This document shows, one piece after another, positions 23,896 through 35,166 of a DNA stretch of 64,000 bases. Position numbers and translations under genes: made by a program. The DNA comes from Marasmius tenuissimus. Its lineage: Eukaryota > Basidiomycota > Agaricomycetes > Agaricales > Marasmiaceae. The notes under the pieces are model-generated. The model did not search any database and was not told the DNA's origin. It saw nothing but the letters and a program-made list of their open reading frames with translations. Numbering within the stretch: the first letter of the stretch is position 1; each line of letters starts with the position of its first letter. The stretch lies in NCBI GenBank assembly GCA_029532415.1, contig JAQOTA010000071.1, positions 62,001 to 126,000 on the forward strand, read 5' to 3'.

Positions 23896-26800
23896 ATGAC
23901 CTCGCAATTCGAACAGCTGTTTTCGTCAACAAAACTGGACGTCGTCGTTCCAAATACTTCTTTGGAATTTCCCCCATCGAAACATTCTGCAGATGAATGG
24001 CTAGAGACTTTGCAATCTGGGGCCCCTCAGGATAGAAAAGAGGCTTTCTTTGGTACGTGGTAGTCGGTGTACTCTCATAAGCATTCTAATTCTGAACGCA
24101 GACGAACATATACAGGCTGTTTTAACAGCTCGAATACCACATCCAGAACAAGCAGAGAAGCCTACGCAACATGATCCACCACCAGTTTTACTCTCGTTCC
24201 TCTCACATCTACAGATCTCCTTGGAGGCGTCGTATATCTCACCGACGCCAGATATCCCAGAACATGCTAATACGGCCACGCCTCGGTCAGATACGCCTCC
24301 ACGGTCGGTATCACTCAAGGGGAAGAAGCCTATGGCATTGAATCTTTCACCAAATCCGCCAACGAAAGCATCCTCCCCGAACCATCACCCTTCTATACTA
24401 CCTCCAGCGACACCCATTCCGACACCCGCTTCTACTGAGAACGATCGACGGTACGCCCAGAGTGAAGGTATCATGTTGTGCACTCGGATTTGGGGTGGAG
24501 AGGGACCTACTACATTGGGCGATGATGACGATGAAGACGAAGAGGGAGCTGAAGAGTCTAGGCCGAAGAAACCTGAGGCAAAGCCCAAGGAAGCATTCCA
24601 TCTCGTTTGGTCGGAAAAGGAGAAAGTTTGGGTCGCTGTATACAAAGTTGTATTCACTGTCGGTGCGTTTAGTTCCTTGATCACTCTCCTTCATATCTCT
24701 CATCTGTTTTCAGCCTTCCTTCGACTGCCATTCCGGCTGCCACCAGGCGCTTCGCCTCTACTCTGCATAACACTTTCCACCACTCTCCGAGAACTCCCAG
24801 TTGCCGTCAATGGACCAAAGAACCCTCTCGCGCGCTATATCTCGAGCTTGGAAGGCACTCGCCTATCTGTGCCAACTCACTCACCGACTTCCCCAAATTC
24901 ACCCACGTCACCCTCGCGCCAAGATTCATTGTCTTTGAAAGGTGGCCTCGCCGAAGTAAACTTACTAGGAGGGTTATATCCCGTATCTTCCGATCCCAAC
25001 TCACCCACGTCCCCCACCGCACCTACCCGACCTGAGAATCCTGCGGAAGGAGACTTGGTCCTTCCTAGCACTCGGTTAGGACCATCGATGCGATCTTCCC
25101 TGTTCCATCTCTCAAGTTCCCCCGGAGGCCCACCTCCCTCACCCCAGCTGACTCCCATGCAAACCCCCGGTGGAGCATTGAAACCAGCGGCTCATCCGAC
25201 ACTAAGGAAGAGTTTCAGGAAAACGTTATTCGCCACGAGTGGGTTCAAAGTGAGGATGAGAACCGTGTTTGTTCCGTCTTTGCTGATGGATGAGGATGAT
25301 GAGGAGGAGGAGGAGAGGGAGGACGACGCGCTTTCTTCCGGTCCTGAAGAGGGTACTGTCGTTCTTTGCGTTGAGGTGGAGAACGAGCAGGACCCGTTTG
25401 CTAGTGCAAGCGATTTTGGAGGGAGAAATGCTGGTGGGATCCTTGTGGAACGTGTTGAGGTTGGCATTGGTGGTGGTGAGGATGAGGGGGCTCGGGCGGA
25501 GTTGATTGGATGGGATGCGGATGCGTTGCTTGCGATGAAGAGGAGGAGGAAAGAGAAGGTTCCGAGCAAGTTTCCGTTGCTTCTTACTCCTCGGGAACAG
25601 TTTAATCTCCTTTACGCTGTGACGTTCTTGAGAAACCCGGAGGAGGTCGATATTATGTCGACTGTATCGTTAGATGGCAGGAGCGCAGGCTTGAAGCCCG
25701 GAGGCACTATAATGCAGACGGGTCCTGGGAAGGACATGGTTCAGAGATCGGTTACGCTGAAGATTTTCGGGAGACCGAGTTATGTCTATAGGACCTCGGC
25801 GGAGACGTCGTTCTATCCGACTTCGACATTCTGTACGCGCTGGAACTGCATCTTGGACCTTTCCACGACGTCGCTGCTGGACCGCCGTATTGAAGACGAT
25901 ATGGGCCCAACTTCACTAGCCAATCCGAATCACCCGTTTGCCGCCAGCGCTCCTTCTGTCCTTCCAGAACCCGCCTCGCCCTTCCCAGCATCCATAACTT
26001 CACCCCGGCTGCCACCCTCGAATCCTGGCTCACTTCTAGCTGGAGATATGAAACGTGCCTCACTGGCTTCTTATTCCCGAAGTGGAACCTCTTCACGCTC
26101 ATCTACGCCCGCAAACGCGAATCCCAACATTGATAATAACCGCCGCCACACAATCGCCACCGGGGCAACATCCGGTGCCACCAGCTTGATCAAAGCAGCC
26201 ACCGCAGGCGCTCGAAACTCATTCACCCCAGTAGCCATGTCTCCCCCTCCTCCCCCCGAACGACGAGACAGCTACGGTTTCGGTTTCCCCTCACCCCGCG
26301 AACGTCGTGACTCGGGTGGCCCACGCGGTGGAGGATCACCACTCGCATACACACCACCCTCGAGCATGCTTCAATCTCAGATGCCTCGTTCGCCTACTAC
26401 ATACGAAGCACCACCGCCTCTACCGTTCAAAGACCGGAACGGTGCGCTCTCTGTGGCGATACCAGGTCCGACGTCTCCAGGTCCTTCGTTGGATCAAGTG
26501 ATGGGACAGATGCCACCGCTTACACCGGCGTATCCTGCGTATCCACCTCCGAACAACAACACTTCTCCTAGTCATACGCCGTTACCGCCTACACCGCCAA
26601 GTCAAGGACCTTTTATTCCTCAAGGGGGGTCGAACGTGCCGCCGGGGCAAGGTTCGTATTTGGGTCCTAGTGTTGATATTCGTAGAGAGAAGGGTATGAT
26701 GATGCCCGGGGGTGGACATTCACCACAGACGCCTGCTCCTCATGTTGGATTTGGCGTTGGTGGGGCTGCTCCTGGGATGTTCGAAGGTGCTGTTGGAGGT

Positions 26801-27402
26801 GTGAGTATGAACGGGTTGGGTGGGGGTGTGGATAATCCAATTGTTGTATCGATTGGGTTGAAGACGAGTTTGGAAGCAAAAGGAAAGGATCCCGGGGCCA
26901 GGGCGGGAATGGGAACGGGGAAGATATACCCATCTGAGAGGTTTACTCTTGATATTTTTGTGTTCAACAAGTCGAGTTGGACGAGGAGGTTCGATATCAG
27001 TTGTCCGGATCCGAGGGTGGTTAGGAAGAGGAATCAGGAGAAGAACTTTGGGAAGGCGCTTGATTTGAAAGGGAGGGCCAAGGCGCTGCCTGGAGTTGTG
27101 CCGTTGGAGAATCGGGTACGGATTGGGTAAGTGCTTTGTCTGTTTGGTCTATCCCATCATAGGCTTACGGTCGTTGCTTCAGACCTCTTCTACCCTCTGC
27201 GTGCCAGTCTGTGGGGATGGAGTTCATTGCTCTGGCTCCGGGAGTGCATTCCATTGATACGTTGACGTTGACGGATACCGAGACGGGCTTCGCGATGAAT
27301 TTGAGGTAAGCACGTTGAGCTCACATGAAGAAGTTTTGAGACTGAAGACTCGATAGGTCGGTCATGGACATTGTGGTACACGAGAAAAACGAAATTAGCT
27401 AA
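23896..27402 (+). CDS. TRS65: TRAPPII complex subunit Trs65
   Basis: Trs65 is a fungal-specific subunit of the TRAPPII tether that activates Rab GTPases at the late Golgi. Exons 23896-24052, 24102-27126 (with an optional 51-nt intron near 24664-24714), 27183-27305 and 27357-27402 give 1,099 residues. The recognisable C-terminal Ig-like part runs from IVVSIGLKTSLEAKGKD through IYPSERFTLDIFVFNKSS, VPLENRVRIGPLLPSACQS, VGMEFIALAPGVHSIDTLTL and FAMNLRSVMDIVVHE. The N-terminal part contains an IRWG-like segment (MLCTRIWGGEGPTTL). The middle third is a Pro/Ser-rich insertion with acidic runs. The 51-nt intron is divisible by three, so retained and spliced forms would both stay open. The identification rests on the C-terminal signature; the rest is poorly conserved in this family. 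Confidence 0.82.
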
Positions 27403-28530
27403 CAGTCGCTCTAACCTGTCTACTCTGGTGTACTGATTCGGTACTCATCTTTCATACTAAGGTCTAGCGAACGTAGAGAGACTTGTGGAGTCATACGGGC
27501 GTTTACTGATCCGAAGTCCTAGTATTCTTCCTCTATTGCGATCTTCAGCGCCTCAGGGGTGAGGGGAAATGCGAGAATGTCACTGGGGAGATCGGGCTTG
27601 TCGCGAGGGTTGTGAGAGTTAGGAACAACTTGACCCAGCGTGAGCTTCAAAACAAGTGCCCTCCCTTACTTACATGGTACAGGGCAGCTAAACTACGCCT
27701 TCGACCCCGGGACGCGGGGAATACCTGCTCGTCGACGATGTCGAATTATGGACGTTCCGCGCTCAAAAACAATATTCAGCAGACGGCTGGGTCCCAGTGA
27801 TGCACTGATGATCTTGGGCTGGTATCTGCGGTGAACGTCCTGCGAGGACTTTTTTTTTAAGGGGCGGGGTCCCGACTCACGAGGTCGGCAGTTGGTGTTG
27901 GGAACGTTACCAAAAAAGGACGGGTCGGCTCGCGCTGTCTGTCCCTCGCCGGCGCCGGTTTCTGTCTCCTCCCATATTCTCCCCTATAGAGGGTGGTCGA
28001 TGTCGGTTGCTGCCCTCACTCAGCTCATCCGACGCTCTGCTTGGGTTTATATGATTTCAAAAGCGGCTATGAGCCCTTATCCAACAGGTGAGATAGCAAT
28101 CTTCGTCCTACACATCATGTAGTGTTGATTGGATTTTGAGTCTGTTTGTAGAGAGTCCTATTCCGCGAAAGGCCGTCACTGCTGCCAACAACCATCCGTG
28201 AATAACGAACAGTGCCGAACCCAAACGGTGCAAGGAAATGGGCATGGTACCCGGTTTGGTCGAACGAGTTCAGAGTTCGAGGTATGTCATTCCAACAGGC
28301 GATCTTTTGCAGAGGCTGAAGATCTACCAGCCAACATAAGCACCGTCTCATACTTGACTAGTTGTATGCCAACCGCTGCCTGCTGTGCCTGTCGGCGCTG
28401 TTGACCTCCTCAGTCTCATCGACCTCACTGTGCAATCACGAATCCGAATTCGTCACCACCGATCTGAATTCACACTTTGACTCGGACTGACTACAACAAT
28501 CACGTCGATTCAACCTCCACGCCACCGTCG

Positions 28531-29007
28531 ATGTCCTCACCTCTAAATTATGGTCAGCAAGAGTCCGCTGCCAAAGCCGTCATGGTATGTCAGCCCATTC
28601 AAAAATACACATCCCGAGCCTAAATCTTTCCTTTAGGAAGCATTGAAGTTGCCATCTTGGCACATAATATGAATGGCGTTCGGTTCCACCATCGACAATG
28701 ACTCGGTAGTGGGAGGTACGTCATATTGTCTTGTCGCGTCTTGTCTTCTAGTTCTAACCTCCCTCCCATTCTGAAGACGTAAGGACAGCCCGCATCGAAA
28801 CTACGCCGAAAGCTTCCTCTGCCAAACAGGCTCCAAAAGCGAGACTTAGGGTCAACCAAATCAACCAACTCGTTCAGGACTTTTCCACCGACAACTCGCC
28901 CAATGGCAAGAGCACATTGATCTCACCAGGATCTTCGATGCTTTCGCCTTGGGACGGTCATGCGGAAAGAAGTATGAATACACAATCATCATTTTGTTTA
29001 ACATGAA
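28531..29007 (+). pseudogene. Possible gene remnant or small unrecognised gene
   Basis: Weak candidate. An ATG near 28531 opens MSSPLNYGQQESAAKAVM, followed by a plausible GT-AG intron and a short exon that soon stops. Some 100 bases on, a frame reads KASSAKQAPKARLRVNQINQ and then SPGSSMLSPWDGHAER, which has coding-like composition. I could not join the two parts in one phase. It may be a decayed gene or chance. Confidence 0.22.
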
Positions 29008-29515
29008 CGCCGATCCGACTGAATGAAGCGCAACAGACACTGGACGACAATGGATAGGGGCTGTTACCATTGAGGTAGAAGTATCTACTATCTTCTCTCG
29101 CATATCACAGCATATCACCATCCATACTTTAGCGCTTTTGCACCGTTCAATCAGCGTTTCCCTGTTATATGATATGCGGGCGATGGAACCACACGGACTC
29201 TCAACAGAGATATTTAAATCAAGGGTGTACTTAGTGGAGCATGTCCAAGCCATCAATCGATGTCCTGGGGCCCCGCATCCATCAATGACACTGCAAATCG
29301 CGAGCTCGATGATCCTCTACAACCGGCTGCGATTGATACGTATAACGTGTGAATCGGAAGTAGGTCCGCCCATCATATACTGAAATCGTGAGTTGCTCTT
29401 ATTCCCTCCTTGTTCCAGTGTTTCTTGTCTTGTTTGGGGTTCAGTACGATCCCGTGAATGAAACGCCGCTGAGAAACGGGATCGTTATCCAATGCTGTCA
29501 AGCAATTCTGCAATT

Positions 29516-29584
29516 CGTGGCACCGAAGAGGAGTATATCGTGGCGCCGAAGAGGAATATATCGTGGCACCGAAGTGGAGTATGT
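29516..29584. repeat. 23-bp direct repeat, three copies
   Basis: Three adjacent 23-base units at 29516-29538, 29539-29561 and 29562-29584 share the core CGTGGCACCGAAG, with a few substitutions between copies. A fourth unit is started and lost. They lie in the gene-poor stretch and are not in a supported gene. Confidence 0.8.
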
Positions 29585-30741
29585 TGTGGTGAGCATAGAA
29601 TCCCCTTCGCAAGAACTTAAAAGATACGTCCAACCAATCCCACCAGTTCTATCTTTACGCGGAATATCATTTACAGGTGCAATGAACGGGGCTTGAATCA
29701 TGATCGTCTCCGAGATCTTGGTGAGCCTGGGCCCCACATACACATCGTGAACATTTGTTCTGTCGCCAATTTCCCTAGGTCGGGCAGCAAATGTTGGGTC
29801 AGGACAGCGAGACCAAGCCTGAGTAACTGGCTGGGAGGCATTACATTTACACGACCCTTCATTGATCCCTAATTTTGAGGAAACAGGTGCCACGGTTTAA
29901 GGATGTGGTGGGTCCTCTGGCTGATCACATAACGAACGAAGGAACGTAATATGGATCTTTTGGTGACCGGTTCATCGCCCATAGCAGTAAATTTGACTTG
30001 GTTGTCAAAGCGGTAGTGTCAGTACGAAATGGAGGCGTTACTGGAATTTCGGATTTCTGCTTCCCCGATACAGGTCACGTAAGTTTTTCGAACGAACCTA
30101 ATCGGAAATTTGACACACTCAATCCGTTGTGCTGAAGAATTGTTACTGGTTGCATTGTCAAAGCTGTACCAATGTCGACACAAAATTGAAACACGACAGG
30201 AGGCATTACTGAACCTTCGGGCTCATCCCCGTTGATGTGAATTCTATTCAAAGAGACTCAATCTCACAGGGGCCGCAACACTCTCAATCCGTTCTAGTAG
30301 AGATTTGTTCCTGATATGGTGCACCATCTACAATCGCAAGAACTAAAATCAATCAAAGGTGTCACGGTATGGATGAATACTCCACGAATAAGCTTCTGTC
30401 TAAACAGACCACGGCGAACAGAAACCTCAGCCGTTTCCGAGAGCATCCAGACACATTTCCTGAAGAGGAACTTACCCTTTCTCTGGGCACATGAATGTGT
30501 AGGATTTGTTTGTATCTTGACTGGTCCATCTAACGTGATAGTCCTTCCAAGCTGTTGAGTCCCCGCTGACAGGCATAGAGGAAACAAGAAAGGCGAAATG
30601 GTACCTTATGTTGAATCTTAGACTCGGGACAGGAACCGACATCGGAAATCGGTGCCACAAGACAAGACAGCGTGCGGCTACTGGGGCGGGATTGTTTCCA
30701 GTCCGAGTTCGTACCAGGTGATGGCAATTCAAGCAAGGACC

Positions 30742-30747
30742 TATAAA
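30742..30747 (+). promoter_or_regulatory. TATA box upstream of CVNH gene
   Basis: TATAAA sits 157 bases before the CVNH ATG at 30904. The leader between them holds a possible intron at 30844-30895 (gcaagt to tttacag, with two CTAAC-like branch sites), which would bring the start site nearer. Confidence 0.4.
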
Positions 30748-30903
30748 GGTGGATTTCTGGGATCGTGAATATCCAGTCCTCCACTACGGTCTTCACCACA
30801 CTCTTCACTCGAACACTACACTACCTTCATACCCGCATTATCGGCAAGTTCGTTACTAACTCTCAAAAACGACCTCAACTAACCCCACTTTACAGCTAGG
30901 ACC

Positions 30904-32828
30904 ATGCCTTTCGACAGTTCTTGCACCCAGCCCCGCCTTGTGAACTCCACCCTCCATGTCACTCATAAGGGTCAAAACCTTTCCTTGGATCTTGACAAAG
31001 GCCTAGGAAACATCAATGGCGCGTTTACGTGGACTGAGGGTCACTCGGACTTCCCGAAGTCTGCGAAGAATGTACTCCTTGAGGGATCTGTACTCACTGC
31101 AGAGCTTCAAAAGGCGGACAAGAAGACTTGGAGCCGAGCACAAGTTGACCTCAGTCAAGTCATCCACGTCGTCGATGGGAAGTTGGTATTCAAATCCAAG
31201 GGCAACACTGGCAAGTCTATGATCTTTAGCAAAGACGTCTCCAACTAACCTTGGTTTTCATTCAGCTTCCCCAACGTATTTCGGCGGTTCTTGCACCCAC
31301 ACCCGCCTCGAGGGCTCGTACCTTCACGTTACCCACAAGGGTCACGACCACAGATTGGACCTCGACAAATGTCTAGGAAACATAGACGGCACATTCAACT
31401 GGGAGGCTCAGGGCTTTTCGAAGTCTGCACGGCATCTTTTACTTGAGGGCTCCGTGCTCACTGGAGAGCTTCGAATGAAAGATGAAAAAACCTGGAATCG
31501 GGCGAAAGTTGACCTCAGTCACAAGATCCGCTTCGTAGATGAAAAGTTGGTATTCGATCCAAAGGAGCAGACCCCGCCGAAATCCCCGTAAGCTTGGATT
31601 TTCTATATTTCATACGTCGTTGATTGTTAATATTTTCAATAGTGCCACGCCGCCTCCAGCTTACCAAGAGAGCTTCTCTGAACGTCTTAGGCAATACAAA
31701 TCTACGCACAAGTCGACGTCGGAGTAAGCAGCCCATTACTAACATTACCGAAAGACCGACTGAGAACCATGAACCTCTTAGGACGTACACGTACGAAGAA
31801 CGGTCCTCCGCCTACCTGAAATTCAGTGTCGACAATTTGCACCTCTGCGGATCCGTACTCTCAGGACGATGCCTCCAGTCCAACGGGAAATACGAGAACA
31901 TTACTTTCGACCTCAAGGATCACATCGGTGTTGTCGCGGGACATCTTGTTTGGGGACGCAAGGGATTCATGTCGAACTGCCACCCTCCCAGTGTCCGTCT
32001 TCAGAAAGATTCGCAATGGATTCTCGAAGCGCAATGTTACTGTGACCACAGTGACACGAAAGCCGTGAGGAAATCGACTTTGGACCTCAGCCGCTACCTT
32101 CACGTACGTCAGACTTTAGTTTCTATTTTTGTATGCTGTGTCTGAACCACGACATCCAGGTGTTCAAGGGTAAATTCGAGGTCAAGGTCATCGAAACCAG
32201 CCATGAACTTTCTGAGATGTTCAGCGAAGCGAAGTGGATGAAGTTCAGAGTCGTCAGCGAGCCCAACCCGGAGTTTATGATGGATTTCAGCACATTCAGA
32301 TCTTCTTTCCGACAAATCGCCGAGTCGTCTGTCAAACATGTTGTGACGGAGGTAACGGAGGAGTTCAGGGAAATCTCGGCGAAGCATATCCGGACAGTTT
32401 TGAAGGGAGATATCGAACAGGAGGTGAATCGCACTGTCACGGAGGTCGTTACTACGCAGGTCAAGAACTTGGTTGAGGTCGAGATCGAGAAGCTCTTCTC
32501 AGCGGCGAAGACGGAGGTTATCAAGGCTTGCCACAAGATGCAGGAGACTGCCATCAAGGAGATTACGAGCAACTACACCGATAAGATCACACGCCACATG
32601 GTGGCAGATCTCTCCAAGTGTGTCGACGGACTTATCATGCAGTCGATGACGGAAGTCAGTGCTTTGGCCATTGCGCAATTCCAGCAGCATGCCGAAATCC
32701 TGATGGAACGGGAACTCAGCTTAGCGACGACGCGTTCTGCGCAGACCCAGGCGAATTTCCTAAAGTCTCTCGCAGCCCAAATGGAGAGCTCTGCGGGCAT
32801 CTCCAAGCCCAGTGGCCTCTCTTGCTAA
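30904..32828 (+). CDS. Triple CVNH-domain lectin with C-terminal helical tail
   Basis: Exons 30904-31210, 31266-31587, 31643-31723, 31782-32103 and 32160-32828 give 566 residues. CVNH is a mannose-binding lectin fold built of two similar halves. Domain 1 (about 5-100) and domain 2 (about 105-205) are close copies: SCTQPRLVNSTLHVTHKG against SCTHTRLEGSYLHVTHKG, each followed by LDLDKxLGNIxGxFxW and LLEGSVLTxEL. A PPPAYQ linker leads to domain 3 (about 240-355), with LCGSVLSGRC, FDLKDHIGVVAGHLVW and ILEAQCYC. Domains 1 and 2 have lost the second half-disulfide cysteines (His or Leu instead), and there is no signal peptide, so a cytosolic location is likely. The last 200 residues are almost continuous amphipathic helix (EVTEEFREISAKHIRTVLKG, EVEIEKLFSAAKTEVIKACH), suited to oligomerisation. 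Intron 1 is GC-AG. Ligand is unknown. Confidence 0.82.
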
Positions 32829-33715
32829 TGACCGGACTCTTCTGGTATTCGTTCCGATTCAGCTTCATTCATTTGAAATTCACACTTTCATTGGGCCACA
32901 CGTATTCTCGGGGTGTACTTCTTTGATGGACCACTCATTCTACATTCGTTTGCATCCTACTACCTCATTTGATATTCACTCTCATTGGGCTACACGTATT
33001 CTCGGGGTATACTTCTTTAATGGACAACTCATTCTACATTCGTTTGCATCCTATCTCTTTGATTTTACATCTTCACTCTTTTATCGGGCTACGCGTATTT
33101 TCAGGATGTACTCATTGTATGTACCGCTAATCAATCTCACTTACTATCTGCTTACTTGCTAACTTTCTCGCGGGAATGACTCGAATTTTCACACAGATCT
33201 TTGTGTCCACAGCCGGCGGTGCTTCATCAAAAGGTTGTGGTGGGCCCTAATAGAAACATGAATTGCTAAGAATACCTGAGCGCGACTTGAAGGAAAGAGA
33301 CAACTTGAAGAACTAATGTAAGTCGTTCAGTCCGTCAAATGTGGCGCAGTGCTTTGGGCTCCACCCCCATAGCATCAGGTGGCTATCGAGGCATATGTAC
33401 CCGATATCTCGTCTTGGCACTGAGATCCAATTGTTGAGGCCTGAGGGATCATACTCGGGCTCTTTAACGACATATTTCTCCCGAGTTTTCGATGCAAATA
33501 TATGGAACGACCCGGATGAACGTCGCATGTCGGACGTTCAAGCTCTCACGTCCTAGCATGATTGCCTCTCGTAGTGAGTCTGCCAGTTCGAGCTGAACGC
33601 TCAGAAAACGAAGATTTTCCGCGACAAGTACTTATAACACGATTAATCTTTCAGGTCTCGTCAGCTCAGGGTGTTCTCCCCGGCCCTCACACGGAATCTT
33701 CAGTGTTCACTAGCG
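32829..33715. other. Intergenic with tandem repeat; LPMO promoter
   Basis: The first 300 bases carry the degenerate tandem repeat described separately. The remainder to the LPMO start has no recognised gene; it should contain the LPMO promoter. Confidence 0.4.
32870..33120. repeat. Degenerate tandem repeat, about 2.6 copies of 91-96 bp
   Basis: Units start at 32870, 32966 and 33057. The first two are highly similar and share CACGTATTCTCGGGGT and CATTCTACATTCGTTTGCAT. The third is truncated and more diverged. The array begins 42 bases after the CVNH stop codon, so it probably lies in that transcript's 3' untranslated region. Confidence 0.78.
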
Positions 33716-34818
33716 ATGAGGCTCGCATCAGCCCTTCTCACCGCCGTCTTGGTGGCTCAATCAGCCTTTGGACACTGTACGTGAATCTTCCCAACTCTTT
33801 CTACACTACCACGGTCAATGATCCAATACCACGTCCTACAGATGTCTTCGACACCGTCATCTACGGTAATCAACAATCGACCGCCGCCATCCGTCGCCCA
33901 ATCTCGAATGGTCCCGTTGAAGACGTGACCTCGAACAACATGCGATGCAACGTCAACCCGACCCCCGCGACCCAGACCGTTTCCGTCGCTGCTGGAAGTA
34001 CGATTGGATTCAAGATCGAGCCTAACAACTATATAGGGCATCCTGTAAGTCGTCGGTGATCGGAGACCAGTCCTGGCGACTAATGAGTTTTGAAGGGACC
34101 TGGAGCTATATACCTCGGTAAAGCTCCTTCGACTGCCGCTTCATGGGACGGATCTGGAGCGAACTGGTTCAAGGTGCGTTACCGGAGGATTTTTTTCGAC
34201 TTCCAATGGTATTCATCTTTTCTGCTTTCCCTCACGTTAGATTGCCGAATGGGGAGCCCGATTCGACCCTCAATTCGAGTTCATCATACCAATGAACGAG
34301 ACCCAACTCACTACGACGATTCCCGATAGTGTCCCCGCCGGAGAGGTATGTGATATTTTCTCTCCGACGATAGAATGCTTGCAAAGCTCTTATTGAAAAA
34401 TCCACAGTACCTCGCGCGGTTCGTCTTCGTCTTTGTTCTATCCCATCCTAATTTTCAAACTAACCTCCCGTCAACAACTTGTAGAGTCGAACACCTAGCC
34501 CTCCACCAAGGCGGAGCCCCACAGTGGTACATCTCCTGTGCCCAGATCAAGATCACCGGAGGTGGGAATGCGAACCCCACCAAGGTCTCTATTCCTGGAT
34601 ACGTCGCTAAGGATGGTACGCCGCTTAAATATTTTCTTTGGGCCCCTTGGACGTTGGTTTGTTGATTTGTGTAACGTTGTAGACCCCGGCATTACCATTA
34701 ACATCTGGTGGCCCACGCCTACCGCATATACGGTATCGATATCTAATGTTCTTCGAGATAACTGGCTGATATGCGTCGCGCAATGTAGGTTCCTGGTCCG
34801 AGGCCTTTTAGAGGATGA
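33716..34818 (+). CDS. AA9 lytic polysaccharide monooxygenase
   Basis: Secreted copper enzyme that oxidatively cleaves crystalline cellulose or related glucans. Eight exons (33716-33776, 33842-34044, 34096-34173, 34241-34345, 34408-34418, 34485-34615, 34683-34732, 34789-34818) join in phase into 222 residues. The signal peptide MRLASALLTAVLVAQSAFG ends just before His20-Tyr, which becomes the N-terminal His of the copper brace. The second brace His is in NYIGHPGPGAIYLGKAPS. Also visible are GSGANWFKIAEWG, GEYLARVEHLALHQ, the axial Tyr in QWYISCAQIKITGGG, and DPGITINIWWPTPTAYTVPG at the end. The two Cys of MRCNV and ISCAQ can form the usual disulfide. No CBM1 or GPI signal follows, so it is the single-domain type. 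The 11-nt fifth exon is notably short. Confidence 0.92.
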
Positions 34819-35166
34819 ATCATGAGTGAAGAGTTTGAAATAAACCGTGTTATACCTCTTCTTTTTGTTACTGTAGGTTGATTGACTGGATGTTGTGGAC
34901 GTGGATGTGAACTTTTCAATGAATCCGACCCGTCGTAGACGGTCGTGAACGTACTTAACTGGCCCCTCCCAATGCTTATGCTTCGCACGGTAATGTATCA
35001 GCTTTTTTCGAAGAAAAGAAAACCTACCGGGTATCCCTCAGCCAACTTTGACCTGAGTGGATGGAACTTGTAAGGCACGCGACGCGACGCGTCAGAGAAA
35101 ACCGGGCCGACAATCCGCGGTGTGACCAATAATCGTGATTTCTGTCACCTTCAACAACCAACCACG
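34819..35166. other. Intergenic; promoter of DUF4604 gene
   Basis: The 3' end of the LPMO and the promoter of the DUF4604 gene. A GC-rich CACGCGACGCGACGCGTCA stretch at about 35077-35093 contains an ACGCGT box, as in the MRM2-like promoter. No gene. Confidence 0.45.

Larger units (their letters stand above)
27403..30903. other. 3.5 kb gene-poor region
   Basis: No solid gene. It holds a run of T near 27850, a three-copy 23-bp repeat at 29516-29584, and a possible gene remnant around 28530-29010. The last 160 bases look like the promoter and leader of the CVNH gene, with TATAAA at 30742-30747. Confidence 0.4.

Noticed and set aside
24385..24703. Minus-strand frames inside Trs65
   Set aside because: Shadows of the real plus-strand gene; low-complexity Ser runs mirror acidic codons.
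30904..31248. First CVNH domain as a separate one-exon gene
   Set aside because: Domain 2 has no start codon of its own and the GC-AG junction keeps frame; retained as a possible alternative transcript instead.
33562..33715. N-terminal extension of the LPMO open frame to 33562
   Set aside because: A different frame at 33716 gives a proper signal peptide ending right before the essential His; the upstream frame is chance.
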